A DNA stretch of 64,000 bases. It comes from Branchiostoma floridae (taxonomy: Eukaryota; Chordata; Leptocardii; Amphioxiformes; Branchiostomatidae). The notes beneath the pieces are model-generated. The model was given only the letters and a program-made list of their open reading frames with translations. It was not told the DNA's origin and did not search any database. Shown piece by piece: positions 25,503 to 37,910 of the stretch. The translations under genes were made by a program, and so were the position numbers. Numbering within the stretch: position 1 is the first letter of the stretch; every line of letters starts with the position of its first letter. The DNA lies in the NCBI RefSeq assembly GCF_000003815.2, contig NC_049979.1, positions 10,758,471-10,822,470 of the forward strand. The letters are read 5' to 3'.

Positions 25503-26340
25503 TCACAACAGAAATTGGGAGATGTAACAAATCTGAATTAAATTAAGATTAAGTTTGAAATACAACTGTAAAAATAACTTATCGGTTCTGTGCTTTTGTG
25601 TTGTGCACTTTCATTTGTGTGTGTGTGTGCGTGTGCATGTATGTGAGAATGCATGCAATTTAAACATTGTAAGTATCTATCAGTATTTGGTACAAGAAGA
25701 ATACAATTGCATTTGTACTTACATTTATGGTACATGTACCTATCTTCTATCTGTACCCACAAAAAACACCAATTACAATAGGTATGCCATATGGACAGCC
25801 ACCAAGCAAAATCTTTTATTTCATGTTTGTCCAGAAGATTATAACATTGCTTCTGTGGTCAGTGCAGGCCAAGTCAAAGTGGGATGAACAGGTGTCATTC
25901 TTGTTACCTTTCATTCTAATATACTCATGCATTACATGTGTAATATGTACAAAAACTGGAGGCTGACTGCCACTGGCTGGTACATGGCATATACAGTTCG
26001 TAGAGTCAAGTTGGTGTCTTCATACACAATGGATGTACGTCCAGCAGCTTCCTTCACATGTCAACCTACTGCTACTGCATGGGTGGTAACAGCTAATAAG
26101 GGTCACAGAACATTTGCAATACACTAATCTTAATCTGGTGTACTGGTAGTACAAGTTCATTTCATATAGGTAGATTAATCGACCCAGAGTTAAAATGGTG
26201 TCAAAAATTGGTCTGGTACAGTGTGACACTGGTTCAACAGCACTTGGTATATGGTATGTACATGTATGTGGGTGCACTGGTGCACCTTGGGATTTGTGAA
26301 GGGCTATGTACTTAAGGGTACTATAATGGTACATTTCTGA

Positions 26341-26817
26341 CACTGCCAACACAGTAAGGTCTGAAAACGACCAAAAACGGGCTTAAACAGTCTTAAAACA
26401 GTCTTGCCTATTGTTATTGGGTGGTTAAAGGGACTGAAAGAGGATACTAGTATTGTTCACTTCTGGTCTGACTATGCAAGAAATTGAATGGAACCAGGTG
26501 TGTTTACTTTGTAGCAGATCACAATAAGAAAGTCAGCCCCTTTCAGCCTGACAGTTTTAACACTTCATGAATGAGGTGTCAAAACTCAGGTGAGTGTTCC
26601 CTTGTGTGGCTACGCATATCAATAATGAATAAATTACACTGATGTGTGAAGTCCCTTGTTACCTAGGTGTGAACTTGGTTTTCAGCCCTTGGCATCTGCA
26701 TAGAAACAATGCACACCAGGACAAGACCGTTTAAGCCCCTTTAACCACCCAATAACAATAGGTAAGACTGTTTAAGCCCTTTTTTGGCCGTTTTCAGACC
26801 TTTCTGTGTTGGCTGTG
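26341..26817. mobile_element. MITE copy 1, 477 bp, CACTG/CACAG termini, TGA target duplication
   Basis: It starts cactgccaacacagtaaggt and ends with the inverted form ctgtgttggctgtg. The inverted repeats extend about 90 bp with small differences. TGA flanks both sides (26338-26340 and 26818-26820). It appears identical in length and sequence to 41625-42101. CACT-type ends and a 3-bp duplication fit the CACTA/EnSpm superfamily. It encodes no transposase. Confidence 0.9.
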
Positions 26818-27028
26818 TGATAATGCCTGATAGTTTGCCTACTTTCCTAAATGCAACATCTGATGCTAGTTTATTGGTCTATATTTGATTTCAGGACTTG
26901 CCTTTATGTTATACTTTGTTTCAGACATTGACAATACTGCTGTGAATTCTGATCAGGCTTTATGGGAACTTCATACATGTGTGTGACGGTGAAGAGGGTA
27001 GCGTGACAGTCCTGTGGTTCGGTGGTCT

Positions 27029-30000
27029 CTATCGGCAGTTGAACTGCACCCCAGCTCCCTGTTGTCTCCGTCTGTCCTGCATACGCATGAAGAACTCTCT
27101 GATGTCAGACTCGGTCACCACCTGATGGAGCAAATGCAAATTTACATTTATTATAGTTCACAGCACAGGGAAAATCATCTTGAGTTTGCAGCTGAAACAG
27201 TTATGGTGGCAACACAATGAAACATGGAACAAATATTTATGATGGGATATGTGTGCGGTGTGAGGTCACTCCAGATGCCATGAACTTAAAAACACAGAGG
27301 AATGTTCAAATTGAATATTACTAACGTTAAATTTGTTATGATTTGTGCCACCAGATACTGAAGCTATTTCTCCGCATCCTCTCCTCTGCAGATAACTTCA
27401 TACAAACCAAGGAAGCATAAAATTTGATATGAATCACTGTAGACCAGGACAAAAGTATGACAGAGGAAAATGACTTGAGGCATACCTTGCCCTGCTCAGC
27501 AAAAGTCTTCAGATAATCTCTCAGGTTATCCTTCATGTCGTTATAACCTGAAAGAAAGGGAACAACTAAGAATCAAGAAGAAATTTCCTGTACAAACAGA
27601 AGGTAAAGAATGTATATTGCATGACCAGGTAATGTATGCTTAGATGCAGAGTCCTTTCAGGCATACGATTGTTGGTACTTTTCTAACGTCAACTATCATA
27701 ACTCTGCCATGAATGAAAGGCTGACACATTAGTATACCTTTCTAGATTCAGTTGTCTGGCACACAGCAGAATAATGAGAGTTGATGTTACATGTACATCA
27801 CACTCCTTGCAAAGCTAGAAAAGCCACAATTGCAATCGGATCTCACCATGCAACACTTCCACCTGTTGTATCCTGTTAATCTTGCTGAATTCCTCCATCC
27901 CCTTCTCATAGGTGGAGCCCTGTGGCTGTCCTGTCTGGCCACGCTGCTCGTATGCCAGCACCGTGTCACCCTCATTCTGGAGAAATGTCACTCCCTTCTC
28001 CTCATAAAGGGCCTGTTGTGTAACATCACATAATAATGAAACCCTGGCCTCATCTTCTATATTGGGTGCATACTAGTATGTCAATTTATGATGAACAAGG
28101 AGGGCAATGCCATAGGCCACAGAGAAAATACTGGCAAGACAACAGGGAGTAGATGTCCCTAAACCATAACTTAACAGGCTTTCATGGGAGTACTGTACAA
28201 GTAAAATCATTACCCATGCCATAAGTATCTCTTACCTTACACTTGTCACAGGTGCAGAGTTTTGCTCTCCAGCCCTGAGGCCAGAACACGGCGTGGTCCC
28301 CAACAGTCACTCCCCTGTCCTGTAGGTCCTGCAGCGCACACTCTGTTTTCGAGTCTGCCGCTGACCCTGAGGTTCCACTGGTGGACGAACCCTCACAGGC
28401 AGCATCTGTAGCAGCACCTTCCTCCTTCTTCACAGCGGGCAGTTTCACTCCATTCAGTCCCTCTTTGTCATCAGCTGACTCATGTGAAGCAGTCACACCG
28501 TCAGGGCTGTTGGCTGTTACAGCTGTGGCAGTCTTACTTCCAACTTCTTGAGCAGCTGTGTCTCCTGCACCTTGTAGAGCCTTACTTCCACTGGGACTGG
28601 TGCTCACAGACTCAACATCTACTGCACCTGGGGTTTCCTCCTTCTTCACAACTGTAGTTTCTACACACAAATTACAGCAAGTATAAGACTTAGTATTGTT
28701 TTGAAGATTAAAGAAAGCAGGAGGTGACAACTAGACGGACCCCTGTTTTTTTAAATAAATGCAATGGGATCTTTAATGTGCTCGAGGTGTGTCTCTCCTC
28801 AAACACAGAACTCTAGCTTTATGTTCCTGATTGAAACTTGGTACTCATTGGACCCTGATAGGGATTCAAACTCTTTAGATTCTAAGTCACTATGGTGCAT
28901 GCAGATGAAGTAACTCACCGATGCTATGCACTGTGTAGGCCCAGAGGAAGCTGCACCTCTTCATGCAGGCCCCACATATCATCTCCTGGTAGCTGACCGA
29001 AGTAGGAGGGCTGCAGGACAGGTGACGCCCGTGGTACCAGTCTTCACAAACCACGCACTGGATCATCTCATCCTCTATCTGTGCGGGAAAAAAAGCTCAG
29101 AAAAGCGAAGACAAACCTCTGGTGACCAACTCTAGTAACACGTAGTAAGCATACCTCACATGTGAGCCAATATGTTCCTCTTAATTGGCATAATAAACAA
29201 CAAACGAGAATGTGATCCAAACTCAATACCACAAATGATCCCTAAAAATTTCTGTAGTGATTGAGTACAAGGGCTCCACAAGTATTTGTGGACCTGTGCC
29301 ATTTTTACGCACCTCATCATCAGGGTCTGGATAGGGCCGATCACAGATGCAGTACAGGCCGTGGAAGTTATGGTTGTACTTGTTGTCTGTGTTGACAGGT
29401 GCTTTGCTCTGCAGGTACACAAGGTTAATACATGTATGTCCTGTTAATAGAATACTACACAATAATAGATAATGGCCACCACCTGTCACAAAATATGGCA
29501 ATGGGAACTTCATTAATAAGACACAGATAGTAAGACCAGAGTTCTTTCTGAATTTGATTTATGAGTTAAAGACTTGTTATTCAAAAAGCTTCAGAATGTG
29601 ATTTCTTTTCAACTGTACTACTGTATTCAGTATTCATCCAGTAAATGGGTATCCCATATAATACCCAGCCTTGCTCAGCTTTAGTTGGTTCCCAAAAGTC
29701 TCTTGGCGCGATGCCATAGTTAAAGACCAGTCTAGAATGTACAACTCAACAAGGCTAATATCAAAGACTAAAGGATGGCTTCCTTCTGCGTAAGAGATTG
29801 TGCAGCCCACTCACTGGATCCAGCTTGCATTTATTCTCAGGAAACTTGCTGTTGCCACAGTCACACTTGAAGTTCCTGCAGACAATAAAATACAAAAAAG
29901 GTCAGTGTTATTGGTGGTAGCATGTCTTCAAACCTGAATCATTTGTTTCATTGAATGATCCCTAAATCTGTATCTGTATATATGTATATATAATAGCCCT

Positions 30001-31472
30001 TCAGTGCAATATACCAGCTGAAGTGCTTCAGTTCCTTGCAAGGATGTAATGCTACTAATACATGTAACGTTATCATTACAGGTGAAGAAAGTATTCATCC
30101 ACAGACTTTCAAGAGAATCGTCAAATCTGACCTTCACATTTTCACCCTCAGAGCTGTTTTTCAATAAATACATTTTAGGTAAATTGAAACAATAGCCATC
30201 TTGATGTGATTCAATGTATTTACCATGATGTCACTTAGCCTAGATGTCAGCCTATAGCTTAGGTTCCCTCCCTCTAATGGCTACCCTGCCAACAAGGCTC
30301 AGTATCCATACATGTATGTTCTGTTGGCAGGATAGCAATCAAACAAAGCTAACAAGCCTGGCATCAAGGCTAGATGTTGATCTCCTAGCAGATCAAGACA
30401 AGGGACTGTGTGATCAGATCTTGGGCCCAGGCAAAAACTGATTCTGCTGGGTTATAAGCTAGGACCTGCTTCATACCTGGATTCACAAATCTGGATTCTG
30501 GTATGCCTAGATCGATTCCAAAGGTGGATTAAGTGTGCGCAGCTAAACTTCCCATTAGAACCAGATGGGACCATTCCTACCAGGTTTTGCAAATCAGGAT
30601 CAACCCCATGCCTGGATGAGCCCTGAATCTTGCATCCTTGTATGAACAGGGTAAGATGCATGTTTACCTTTTAGTGTACAGCTCGTACAGTTCATGTCCC
30701 TCATGGCACTCGTAGCTGCAGGCCAGACAGATGCCGGCAGGGTCCATCACCTCAGGTGTGCAAGTGCCACAGGCGTACAGAGCCTGTCTGGAGAGGTAGC
30801 CCTGGGGAACAACGGGAGGGCACGGTTGGGGACATCTGATGCCTGATGGTCACCCGGATAAGATCTAGCCTCCTTAGCAGGCTATACAAGTTAGGCTTTA
30901 AAGTTTAATCAATAAACTTAACATTTCAATATCAAAACCTTCACCATGAAGGTTACGTGTTCATGCTTATTTCGTCCGTAGAACTAAACACATACTGTAC
31001 TAGTAATTTTACCTAGAGATAGGCTATACAAATTATGAACCAGACCATCTTCTTTCCAAAATTGTTTTGGAACATAATTTTATTTCCTTTTCAATTACTT
31101 ATTATACAACTAGGGCATCTTTTATAACCATTAACAATGAGGATATCTAACCAAAACCGATCTTGATAACACATAAAGTTGTATCGTAAACTACATATCT
31201 GCGAGGGCTTTGTTCTAGAACTGAATGGTTGACAGCCATTGTCATATGGTTATGCGGACCGGTGGAAGAAGAAAAAGGGGAAAACGAAAGACGAGGTTTA
31301 CCTGGATGTAGGTACAGTGCTGGTCATCGCTACCACCCAGGACTGCCGAAGCAGCCTCCTCTAGTTCCTCATCTTCCTCCAGGACGTCCAGCATGGAAAC
31401 TCCTTCCTGCTCCTCGTCTTGGTCGACCTGAGAGAAGGGCCGCTTGGTGCCAGAACTTCCCGCCTCCGCCAT
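27029..31472 (-). CDS. UBR7: UBR7, UBR-box/PHD-finger E3 ubiquitin ligase
   Basis: Nine exons in phase give about 455 residues: 31472-31302, 30801-30668, 29875-29815, 29408-29313, 29078-28919, 28660-28236, 28012-27847, 27547-27486 and 27121-27029. The acidic start SMLDVLEEDEELEEAA is followed by a UBR-type zinc region (ICLACSYECHEGHELYELYT and NFKCDCGNSKFPENKC, about residues 58-122). A PHD-type finger follows (GLYCICDRPYPDPDDE, MIQCVVCEDWYHGRHL and ACMKRCSFLWAY, about 138-205). The C-terminal block with FWPQGWRAKLCTCDKCK, RIQQVEV and NDMKDNLRDYLKTFAEQGK also matches human UBR7. UBR7 is a nuclear ligase reported to act on histone H2B. Exon 6 carries a long low-complexity Ser/Ala/Glu linker, so the protein is somewhat longer than the 425-residue human one. 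A minus-strand AATAAA at 26870-26875 is a likely polyadenylation signal. Confidence 0.95.
28741..28880. repeat. Probable dispersed repeat in UBR7 intron 5
   Basis: The stretch gggatctttaatgtgctcga followed by gtgtctctcctcaaacacag has the look of an interspersed repeat common in invertebrate deuterostome introns (recalled, not searched). Edges are approximate. Confidence 0.35.
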
Positions 31473-31624
31473 GTTGTGGTGACGGAATGGTGCGCGGGGG
31501 GTCAGGGGTCAACAGCTGATAAAAACCCCGCGAAATTATCATCCTAATCATCTGGGAGCTGGAGCGGCTTAGGACCCACACAGGATCCAACATTTATCTC
31601 CGAAACTACGGAATTTCAGAAATG
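31473..31624 (+). promoter_or_regulatory. Divergent UBR7 promoter with possible + strand first exon ending ATG|GTAAGC
   Basis: UBR7 starts leftward at 31472 with an ATGGCGGAGGC context, which resembles a YY1 site. About 150 bp upstream, the plus strand has an ATG at 31622-31624 directly followed by a GTAAGC donor. Joined to the acceptors before either PPC gene, this gives ATG|GCC ATG GCA in frame. It is therefore a candidate first exon for the PPC genes. This is inferred and needs transcript evidence. Confidence 0.4.
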
Positions 31625-32265
31625 GTAAGCAGATTTGCCCCTGTTTTATCATTACTGTGCAATGATTTGCTCAGCCCCGTATCAATTTGGATTCTCTATT
31701 GTTCATTTCTATCGAAATATGTGAAATATGAATTTGTATTGAGTGTGAAATTCCTCTGTACTGTAGATATGCGCAAGGCGAATATTAGTATGGCGCCGCG
31801 TATAATATATACAGATATATTCGTATTTATAGATGTGTATACATTTGGTCGACTATATTTTTAAGGTCAGCTTCAAGGTTGGATATCAGCTGTCCTGAAT
31901 AGCGGAGCTCATGTGGAGTCAGTCTAGACCACGAGGCAAACTCACACCAAGGAGTCTATATGGAGACTAAAACCTCCTAGCTCATGATCAGTGTGGTCAA
32001 ATTATCAGCGCTAGTGCGAATAAACAGACTGCGTGTTAATTTTTGTGTACTTATGATCACCTTGAAAGCGAATTTGTTTTGTCATTCATGGTTGGTTTAT
32101 TGTATCAAATACAAGTTTGCATGTCATTGATAAACATAACAAGCAATTTTTTTGCCGTTATTACACTGTATGTTGTGTAGATGTAAGAATCTTAAGGATC
32201 TTATTACAATGCAAAGGCTTAAATTACACAAGCTAATGCAATTATGAAAATTTGAAGATGAAGAT

Positions 32266-32404
32266 TAATCTCCAAGCAGATCCACCGTGGCGTAATATAG
32301 TATCAAACCCACTGTAGGTGCCCGTTTGGCTCACTTGGGCTGGCTATGCTCCTTGGCCAGCTTTGATACTATCTTATGGCACCGTAGGATCTGCTTGGAG
32401 ATTA
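32266..32404. mobile_element. 139-bp foldback MITE
   Basis: The left end taatctccaagcagatcc and the right end ggatctgcttggagatta are inverted. Pairing continues imperfectly inward through agtatcaaa/tttgatact. Short fragments of the same motif (ctccaagcagat) occur at about 3870 and 4050, which supports a dispersed family. Confidence 0.8.
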
Positions 32405-32780
32405 CATTAAGATATCATTGATTTGTGGGTACATGAAAGTGTCAGTGCCTATCATTTACAACTACCTTAAATATCACAAAATGGTAAATACATTTAATAT
32501 ATAATATGTTTAGCCATATTGTCAATGAAATGACACATCTGAAATAGAAGAGGTCATTCACAGCTTAGTCAATTCAAGCCCAAAGAGCTTGCTCAGAGAT
32601 GTAAATTAAGGGTATGCTGTTTCATAAAGAAATAAAAATGACGAAAAAGTAATTGCAGAATTGCAATCAGACATAATAGTCTGAGATCATAGAGCTGCAT
32701 CAGATTTTGATTTTGATTTTGTTATATGCATAATAGAAAAAATAATTTCTCAAACAAAAATTTTTCAGTATGACTCCATC

Positions 32781-33068
32781 CTCCTATGCAGGGACATCCA
32801 ACAGTGAAACCGCCTCTCTGGATGTACCCTGCTTTCTCAACCGTCACTGTTAGTTCCTGTGGATGCCCCGCCACCCCCCCTCCCCCACTCCAAACCAGCT
32901 ATCAGCCAATCAGAGAATAGGCCTCTTTGTTTTCAAAAGCGGTCTCGCATATATAGGGTAATCTCATTAATATTTATAAGCAGGGCGGTCAGGAACGGAG
33001 GGTGACGGTTGAGAAAGCAGGGTACATCCAGACAAGCGGTCTCGCCGTTGGATGTCCCTGCGTAGGAG
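32781..33068. mobile_element. 288-bp foldback element with long terminal inverted repeats
   Basis: The left arm begins ctcctatgcagggacatcca and the right arm ends tggatgtccctgcgtaggag. The arms are about 67 bp, pair with scattered mismatches, and share ctggatgtaccctgctttct. The central part has a CCAAT-type motif (agccaatcagag, about 32904-32915) and a TATA-like catatatag (about 32948-32956), an arrangement like a core promoter. No coding capacity is seen. Confidence 0.75.
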
Positions 33069-34910
33069 CATGTCTGACTTATGAGGTCATTTAAGGTGTG
33101 TCATATATATACTGCCAATACTATACGGGATGTTGTGTCTGCCTGCCAGAATTTAAGTAGTGTGAATGAAAACCCTTACAAAACCACTCAGTTGCGATGA
33201 CCTTGCTGAGCCCCTGTCATCTAGAGCTGGAACTACTTCTACATTTGTGAAGTAATCATGATCAGTGAAAAAGGATTCACTCGTTCACAAATCAACAGAC
33301 AAATGCATTTGTTTCTTGCCCACTATTCATAATATCAAATTAGATATCTATGTTGCATGATACAGATAACATAATCAAATCTGTGATAAATGTTGACACT
33401 TATTAAGTATGATGTGTGAATGGACCATTTTGCTAATTGCTTGTCAACAGAGATTCTCAACATTTTGAGGTCATCAAGAAAGAGCTCTTGCTTAGGCTGA
33501 TGCTAATGGCTTATGCCGATGTTTGTGTGTAGCTGCAAAAAACAAACACAAAAAAAACACACATCTTAGTGACACATGATTGATTCTGACGAAGAACAGC
33601 ATAGAGACATCCTCGTGAAAAATTATTGACTTGAAAAACCACTTTGGTGATGAATGACCTTTTTGAGCAGAGAGTGTGCAAATCTAAGAGTCACCCTGGG
33701 CATTTTGGAATAAAGCACGTAAGCCACCGGATTTGCACAAGCCACAATTTTCAGCTAAGAGGGGACAGCGTAATGGTAAGAAACTTCATTTCTTTTGCTT
33801 TACTCACTTTGTCAAGATGTGTTAAATACATAATGGGAGGTGCCCTAACATGGCTAACTCATGGCTTTCCATCACTAGTTGCCTGAGAGTGGTCAACTTC
33901 TGATGACTGACTTTTGACACATTCATCTGAAGACCACACTTAGATAAGAAATCTATTCATATGGTTCATGAACCCTTCCTGTTGCTCGTTACAAGCGGCA
34001 AACACCGTGAGACATTTTTGTAAATGTACAGTACCTTCTAATTTTGTGCTATGCTGGACAGTGTGCCTTAACATGGTATGCTTTTTTAAATTTTGCTCGC
34101 TTCTGAAGGTAGCGATGAATTTAAACACACAGAAATACAAATTTAATTTTAAGATTTCTCTTAGCTTTCTTTTGACATTTAAATCGTGACTATGTTCTTC
34201 TTGCCTCACGTGAAGAGGGCTGTGTCGAGCACAATTCAGTTGTTTTCACAGGAAATGGGCTTAATTGTGCACTGATTGTGACTGCCCGACTAACAGAACT
34301 AATACGAAAAATGACACTGCCAACATCAACAAAACTGTCTTATTATTGGTAAATATCTTTGACATCTCTATATAGAGTTTTATTTTTATAGACATTAGGA
34401 ATCATTTGTTAGAGTTGGGGGATCTCTATTCTGCCACCTTTACGGCTTTATTTCTTAATATGTGTATGGCAGTTGTGTGGCTGCTTGCTAGAGTTTGTAT
34501 AGTTGAGGGACACGAGCCGCCAATACGCAGAGACTGGTGACAGTAGTGATTCGGCACTTCCAAAACATGAAAAATATGAAGTGAATATGTTAAAGTATAT
34601 TTTGAATGCAAAAACAGCTGTGTGCATGGACTTGGATTATTTACCTTCCAAGCAGAATAAACAGTGGCAACAAACATGGTGTACTTAATAAATGCATAAA
34701 ATCGGTGCCATCTTAGGTCACCTCCCATTTAAGGTAACCCTATTTAACTATAAATCAGGTATAAATTCAATATGTGTTGTACTCTGCAAGACACTCAATA
34801 TGGCATTTAAAGTAAAAGTATGTCTATGTTTGAGGTTGTTCTGCTGCTTACCTGTTTTCATTACCTGGCAGATATAAGAAATTGTTTTTTCAAACAACAA
34901 TTTTTAGGCC

Positions 34911-35706
34911 ATGGCAAGTTCCCTTATGTGCTTTACACTGCGCCTGGGTCCTGGTGTGGAGATCCAGTCTGCACTGCAGAAGTTTGTACAAGAGAAGGGA
35001 CTCAAGGCACCATTTGTTATGACATGTGTCGGCAGTGTTTCCGCGGCTAAACTGCGACTGGCAAAAGCCATAGGAGATAAACCTGGTGCTGGAAAGCACG
35101 AGGTAGGCAGGATTGTGGTCCTTTAGAGGAGGCCTGCAAGGAATCCAAGTGTTATATATCTCTGTGTCAAGGATTTCTGATGGGCTTGTGGTTTGGTGTG
35201 CTCAAGGACTGTGCTGTATGTGTGCCACTTAGTTTAGGCTGGGCGATGTATAAAAGGTACATGATGCATGTATAATCATGTAGCACTAGAGAAAAACAAT
35301 GACTCCAGAATTAAGGTACTTTGGTGCAAATGGGAATAATGGTGGGAGCTCATCACTGTCAGACTTTTAGTATTCATTTCCTACCTAAGGAAAAAAATCG
35401 GTACCTAACCACGTAGTCATAATTCGATACTTTCGGACATTTATTCCATAGATCATTGAGCTGGATGAACGTTACGAGATAGTATCGTTGGTGGGTACCC
35501 TGAATGATGGCACTCATCTACATGTCTCATTGGCTGACAAGGATGGGGCTATTGTTGGTGGCCACGTGATGGGGAACCTGACCGTCTTCACCACAGCGGA
35601 GATTGTGATCGGAGAGAGCAGCCTGGAAACCTACGGTCGGGTGATGGAGGAGAGTACGGGCCACCCGCAACTCGTGGTCAACAAGAGGCTGAACCAGAAA
35701 CTGTGA
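34911..35706 (+). CDS. PPC (DUF296) domain protein, tandem copy 1
   Basis: Two exons, 34911-35102 and 35452-35706, join in phase 0 to give 148 residues that are almost entirely one PPC/DUF296 domain (PF03479). Typical elements are the first strand CFTLRLGPGVEIQSALQKFV, PFVMTCVGSVSAAKLRLA, RYEIVSLVGTL, and a histidine cluster HLHVSLADKDGAIVGGHVMG with His86, His88 and His102. In bacterial PPC proteins such histidines bind a metal ion. Plant AHL proteins use the same fold beside AT-hooks, but no AT-hook is present here. Function in animals is not known to me. An AG acceptor directly precedes gccATGG, so an upstream exon exists; it could add an in-frame start at 31622. AATAAA at 36047-36052 is a likely polyadenylation signal. 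Confidence 0.85.
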
Positions 35707-36384
35707 TCTAAAGTCTAGCAGCATCAGCCATATCCATATAAATATATAGGATGGCATCTATCTAGAGTATTTGAGTGGGGAGGGAATTTCCTTATGTCCT
35801 CATCAAAAATAGATTTTGTAGGGCAATATACCTACATTGAATATCTATAACGTTATATTACCAGTAGTACATGTACTATATGTCAGGCTTGGGTGAAGCT
35901 ATTGTGGAAAGGTGGAATTCACAGGATGACAGGATCAAAGTAATGGTCTTATTTTTTGTTTCTCCACTACCCATTTATCTGAATTGCAATGTTATACAAG
36001 TAATGTTAGATGTTACGTTACATAGTTAACACTAACACTGACTTTGAATAAACTTATATTGCAAACTATATATAGTGTTAAATGCTACATATTTCTACAT
36101 GTATTTGGAAATATAGTCAAGTATATGAGTATTGCCCATATTACACTTTTTTCAACCCCAAACATCAAATTTTTCAGTGCTGTGGGCCTCGGAAAACTGA
36201 CATGCTTTTGTTTGTATATTACCAAGAGTCATGTATCTGTTGTTATTACAACCACAGATAAAACTGTTTATTAATTGTGGGGCTCAGAAACATATGTTTT
36301 CATTCTTATTACAAAATTACATATAACGCTAAATTACCCGCAGGATAACCTATATCCATCGATTTGAAAAGCTGGGTATTTAGG

Positions 36385-36487
36385 GATATCAAGTAGATGG
36401 GCGGTGGTTTTAAATGGCAACATTTTGAAAATACTTGAATTAGTTTGAAAATGTTCCAGTTTGAAACCACCATCCGTTGATATCCTA
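36385..36487. mobile_element. Short inverted-repeat element
   Basis: The stretch gggatatcaagtagatgg at the left pairs with ccatccgttgatatcc at the right, with imperfect pairing continuing inward over about 50 bp. It resembles a small MITE; no clear target duplication was found. Confidence 0.5.
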
Positions 36488-36613
36488 TCCTAACCTGTTT
36501 TTAAAACAACGAATATAAGTAACATGACGGATATAGCATACATGTAACGTTATATTTATATTGATACTTACATACTTGTGTATACATAGATATGTATTGT
36601 GTATGTGTGTGCA

Positions 36614-36616
<3 letters not shown>

Positions 36617-36644
<28 letters not shown>

Positions 36645-36645
36645 C
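36617..36645. repeat. (GT)n microsatellite
   Basis: A run of about 14 GT dinucleotides inside a wider GT-rich stretch (about 36600-36672). Confidence 0.9.
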
Positions 36646-37910
36646 TCCATAAGTGTGTGTGTGCTTGTGTTTTATGTAATGTAAGCTCATACATGTGTTT
36701 GGACTGTAGGTATGAATGATAAATAGATACATTCATGATTAAAAAAGCATGTATGACAGTAATATGAAAATTGAAATAAATCCTTGATCTGATATACTAA
36801 AATGAAAATATAATCCTTTCAAAATTAACAAAGCTATCCTAAATTGATAAAATTTATGATATTATTTGATATTTGAACATCAATAATAATAATAATAACA
36901 TTTAGTCAATTACCATACATTAACATATATGCATGAAATATGCATAGTTTACTATATTCCAAATATTGCTGATATGGTATTTGTGCCATTATCACTGATC
37001 TTCAGTTGCATTGTAACGTGACATCTCATCTGGACAGCTGATATCCGAAGGCTAGTGCCAGTAATGGTATGCATATGTCTAAAGGGATTTGCCAAGTGGT
37101 TCAATGGAACATACACATTCAGTGCAATGCACATGATGTATGTAGTTGTATCTATTCTGTGCTGGGAGCGTCAGAATTATTCATGTACTCTGTGGTAGTA
37201 CACGGCAGGCCAGGTGCTGGTAATTGGGGCTACAGAGGTGTGATCTGCGGTGCTCTACATCAAAACCTGTTGGTGACACGAAACCTTCAGTGGAATCATA
37301 AAGAATGTGGCTTGGGGGAAGGATTACGCAGGAATTAGTATGCCTGGGTGCCACAGAAAGTGTCTATTAATTTGTTTTTCTGCCGACCATCTGCTACTAG
37401 ATTTTGATGCCATTAAAGTGACAACGTAGCATTGATTTTCCCATCGGTGATGAGAACCTGACAGTTCGGATGCGTGGCCTGATAAGTCTGGTGATCAGCT
37501 TGCCATTTGTACCGGTGTGTCCCTGCATAATTCCACATCATTCCAATCACAGGGACAGCTGTCCTCATGATTCCTCACTGATGGGAACGCAGATAAAACC
37601 CAACAGCTGAAGGCGTCGTCTACTCTCTCTCCCTACATGGTGATGGATGCTGTTGAATTTTCCCTCCCGACAAACATCTGTTTTTTTTTTCCAACAGATG
37701 ATGAGGATATATGACCTTCCTACTAATGTAGGCCGTGTAGGAAGGTCATATGACCCACATACTGCTAGGGGAAATGAATATAGATTACAAGACGGTTCGC
37801 TCTTCCCTCATATTTGTGAGGATTTTCAGACTGGCGTTGCATATACATGGGAGGAAAATCTGATTAGTTTGCTTCTATCTTATTGCCTGTGTGTTCATCC
37901 CACTTAGGCC

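Larger units (their letters stand above)
24073..26340. other. SETD3 3' UTR and intergenic sequence with repeats
   Basis: No coding exon is recognised. It holds an AT dinucleotide run near 24465-24482, a tRNA-like SINE near 25.1 kb, a perfect 31-bp tandem duplication at about 25440-25502, and a short GT-rich stretch near 25615-25640. Confidence 0.5.
31625..34908. other. Intron or intergenic stretch upstream of PPC gene 1
   Basis: No conserved coding exon is recognised. It contains two foldback elements (32266-32404 and 32781-33068). A second ATG directly followed by a GTAAG donor is at 33774-33776, at the end of an open frame from 33644 with no recognised homology. Confidence 0.45.
35707..37910. 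other. PPC gene 1 3' UTR and inter-paralogue spacer
   Basis: No coding exon is recognised. It contains a (GT)n microsatellite (about 36617-36645) and a short inverted repeat at about 36385-36487 with arms around gatatcaa and ggtggttt. The upstream exon(s) of PPC gene 2 may be here, but none is obvious. Confidence 0.4.

Noticed and set aside
33644-33886. 80-codon frame upstream of PPC gene 1 as a protein gene
   Set aside because: No recognisable domain and no supporting neighbour exon. Only its ATG|GTAAGA end is of interest, as a possible alternative first exon.
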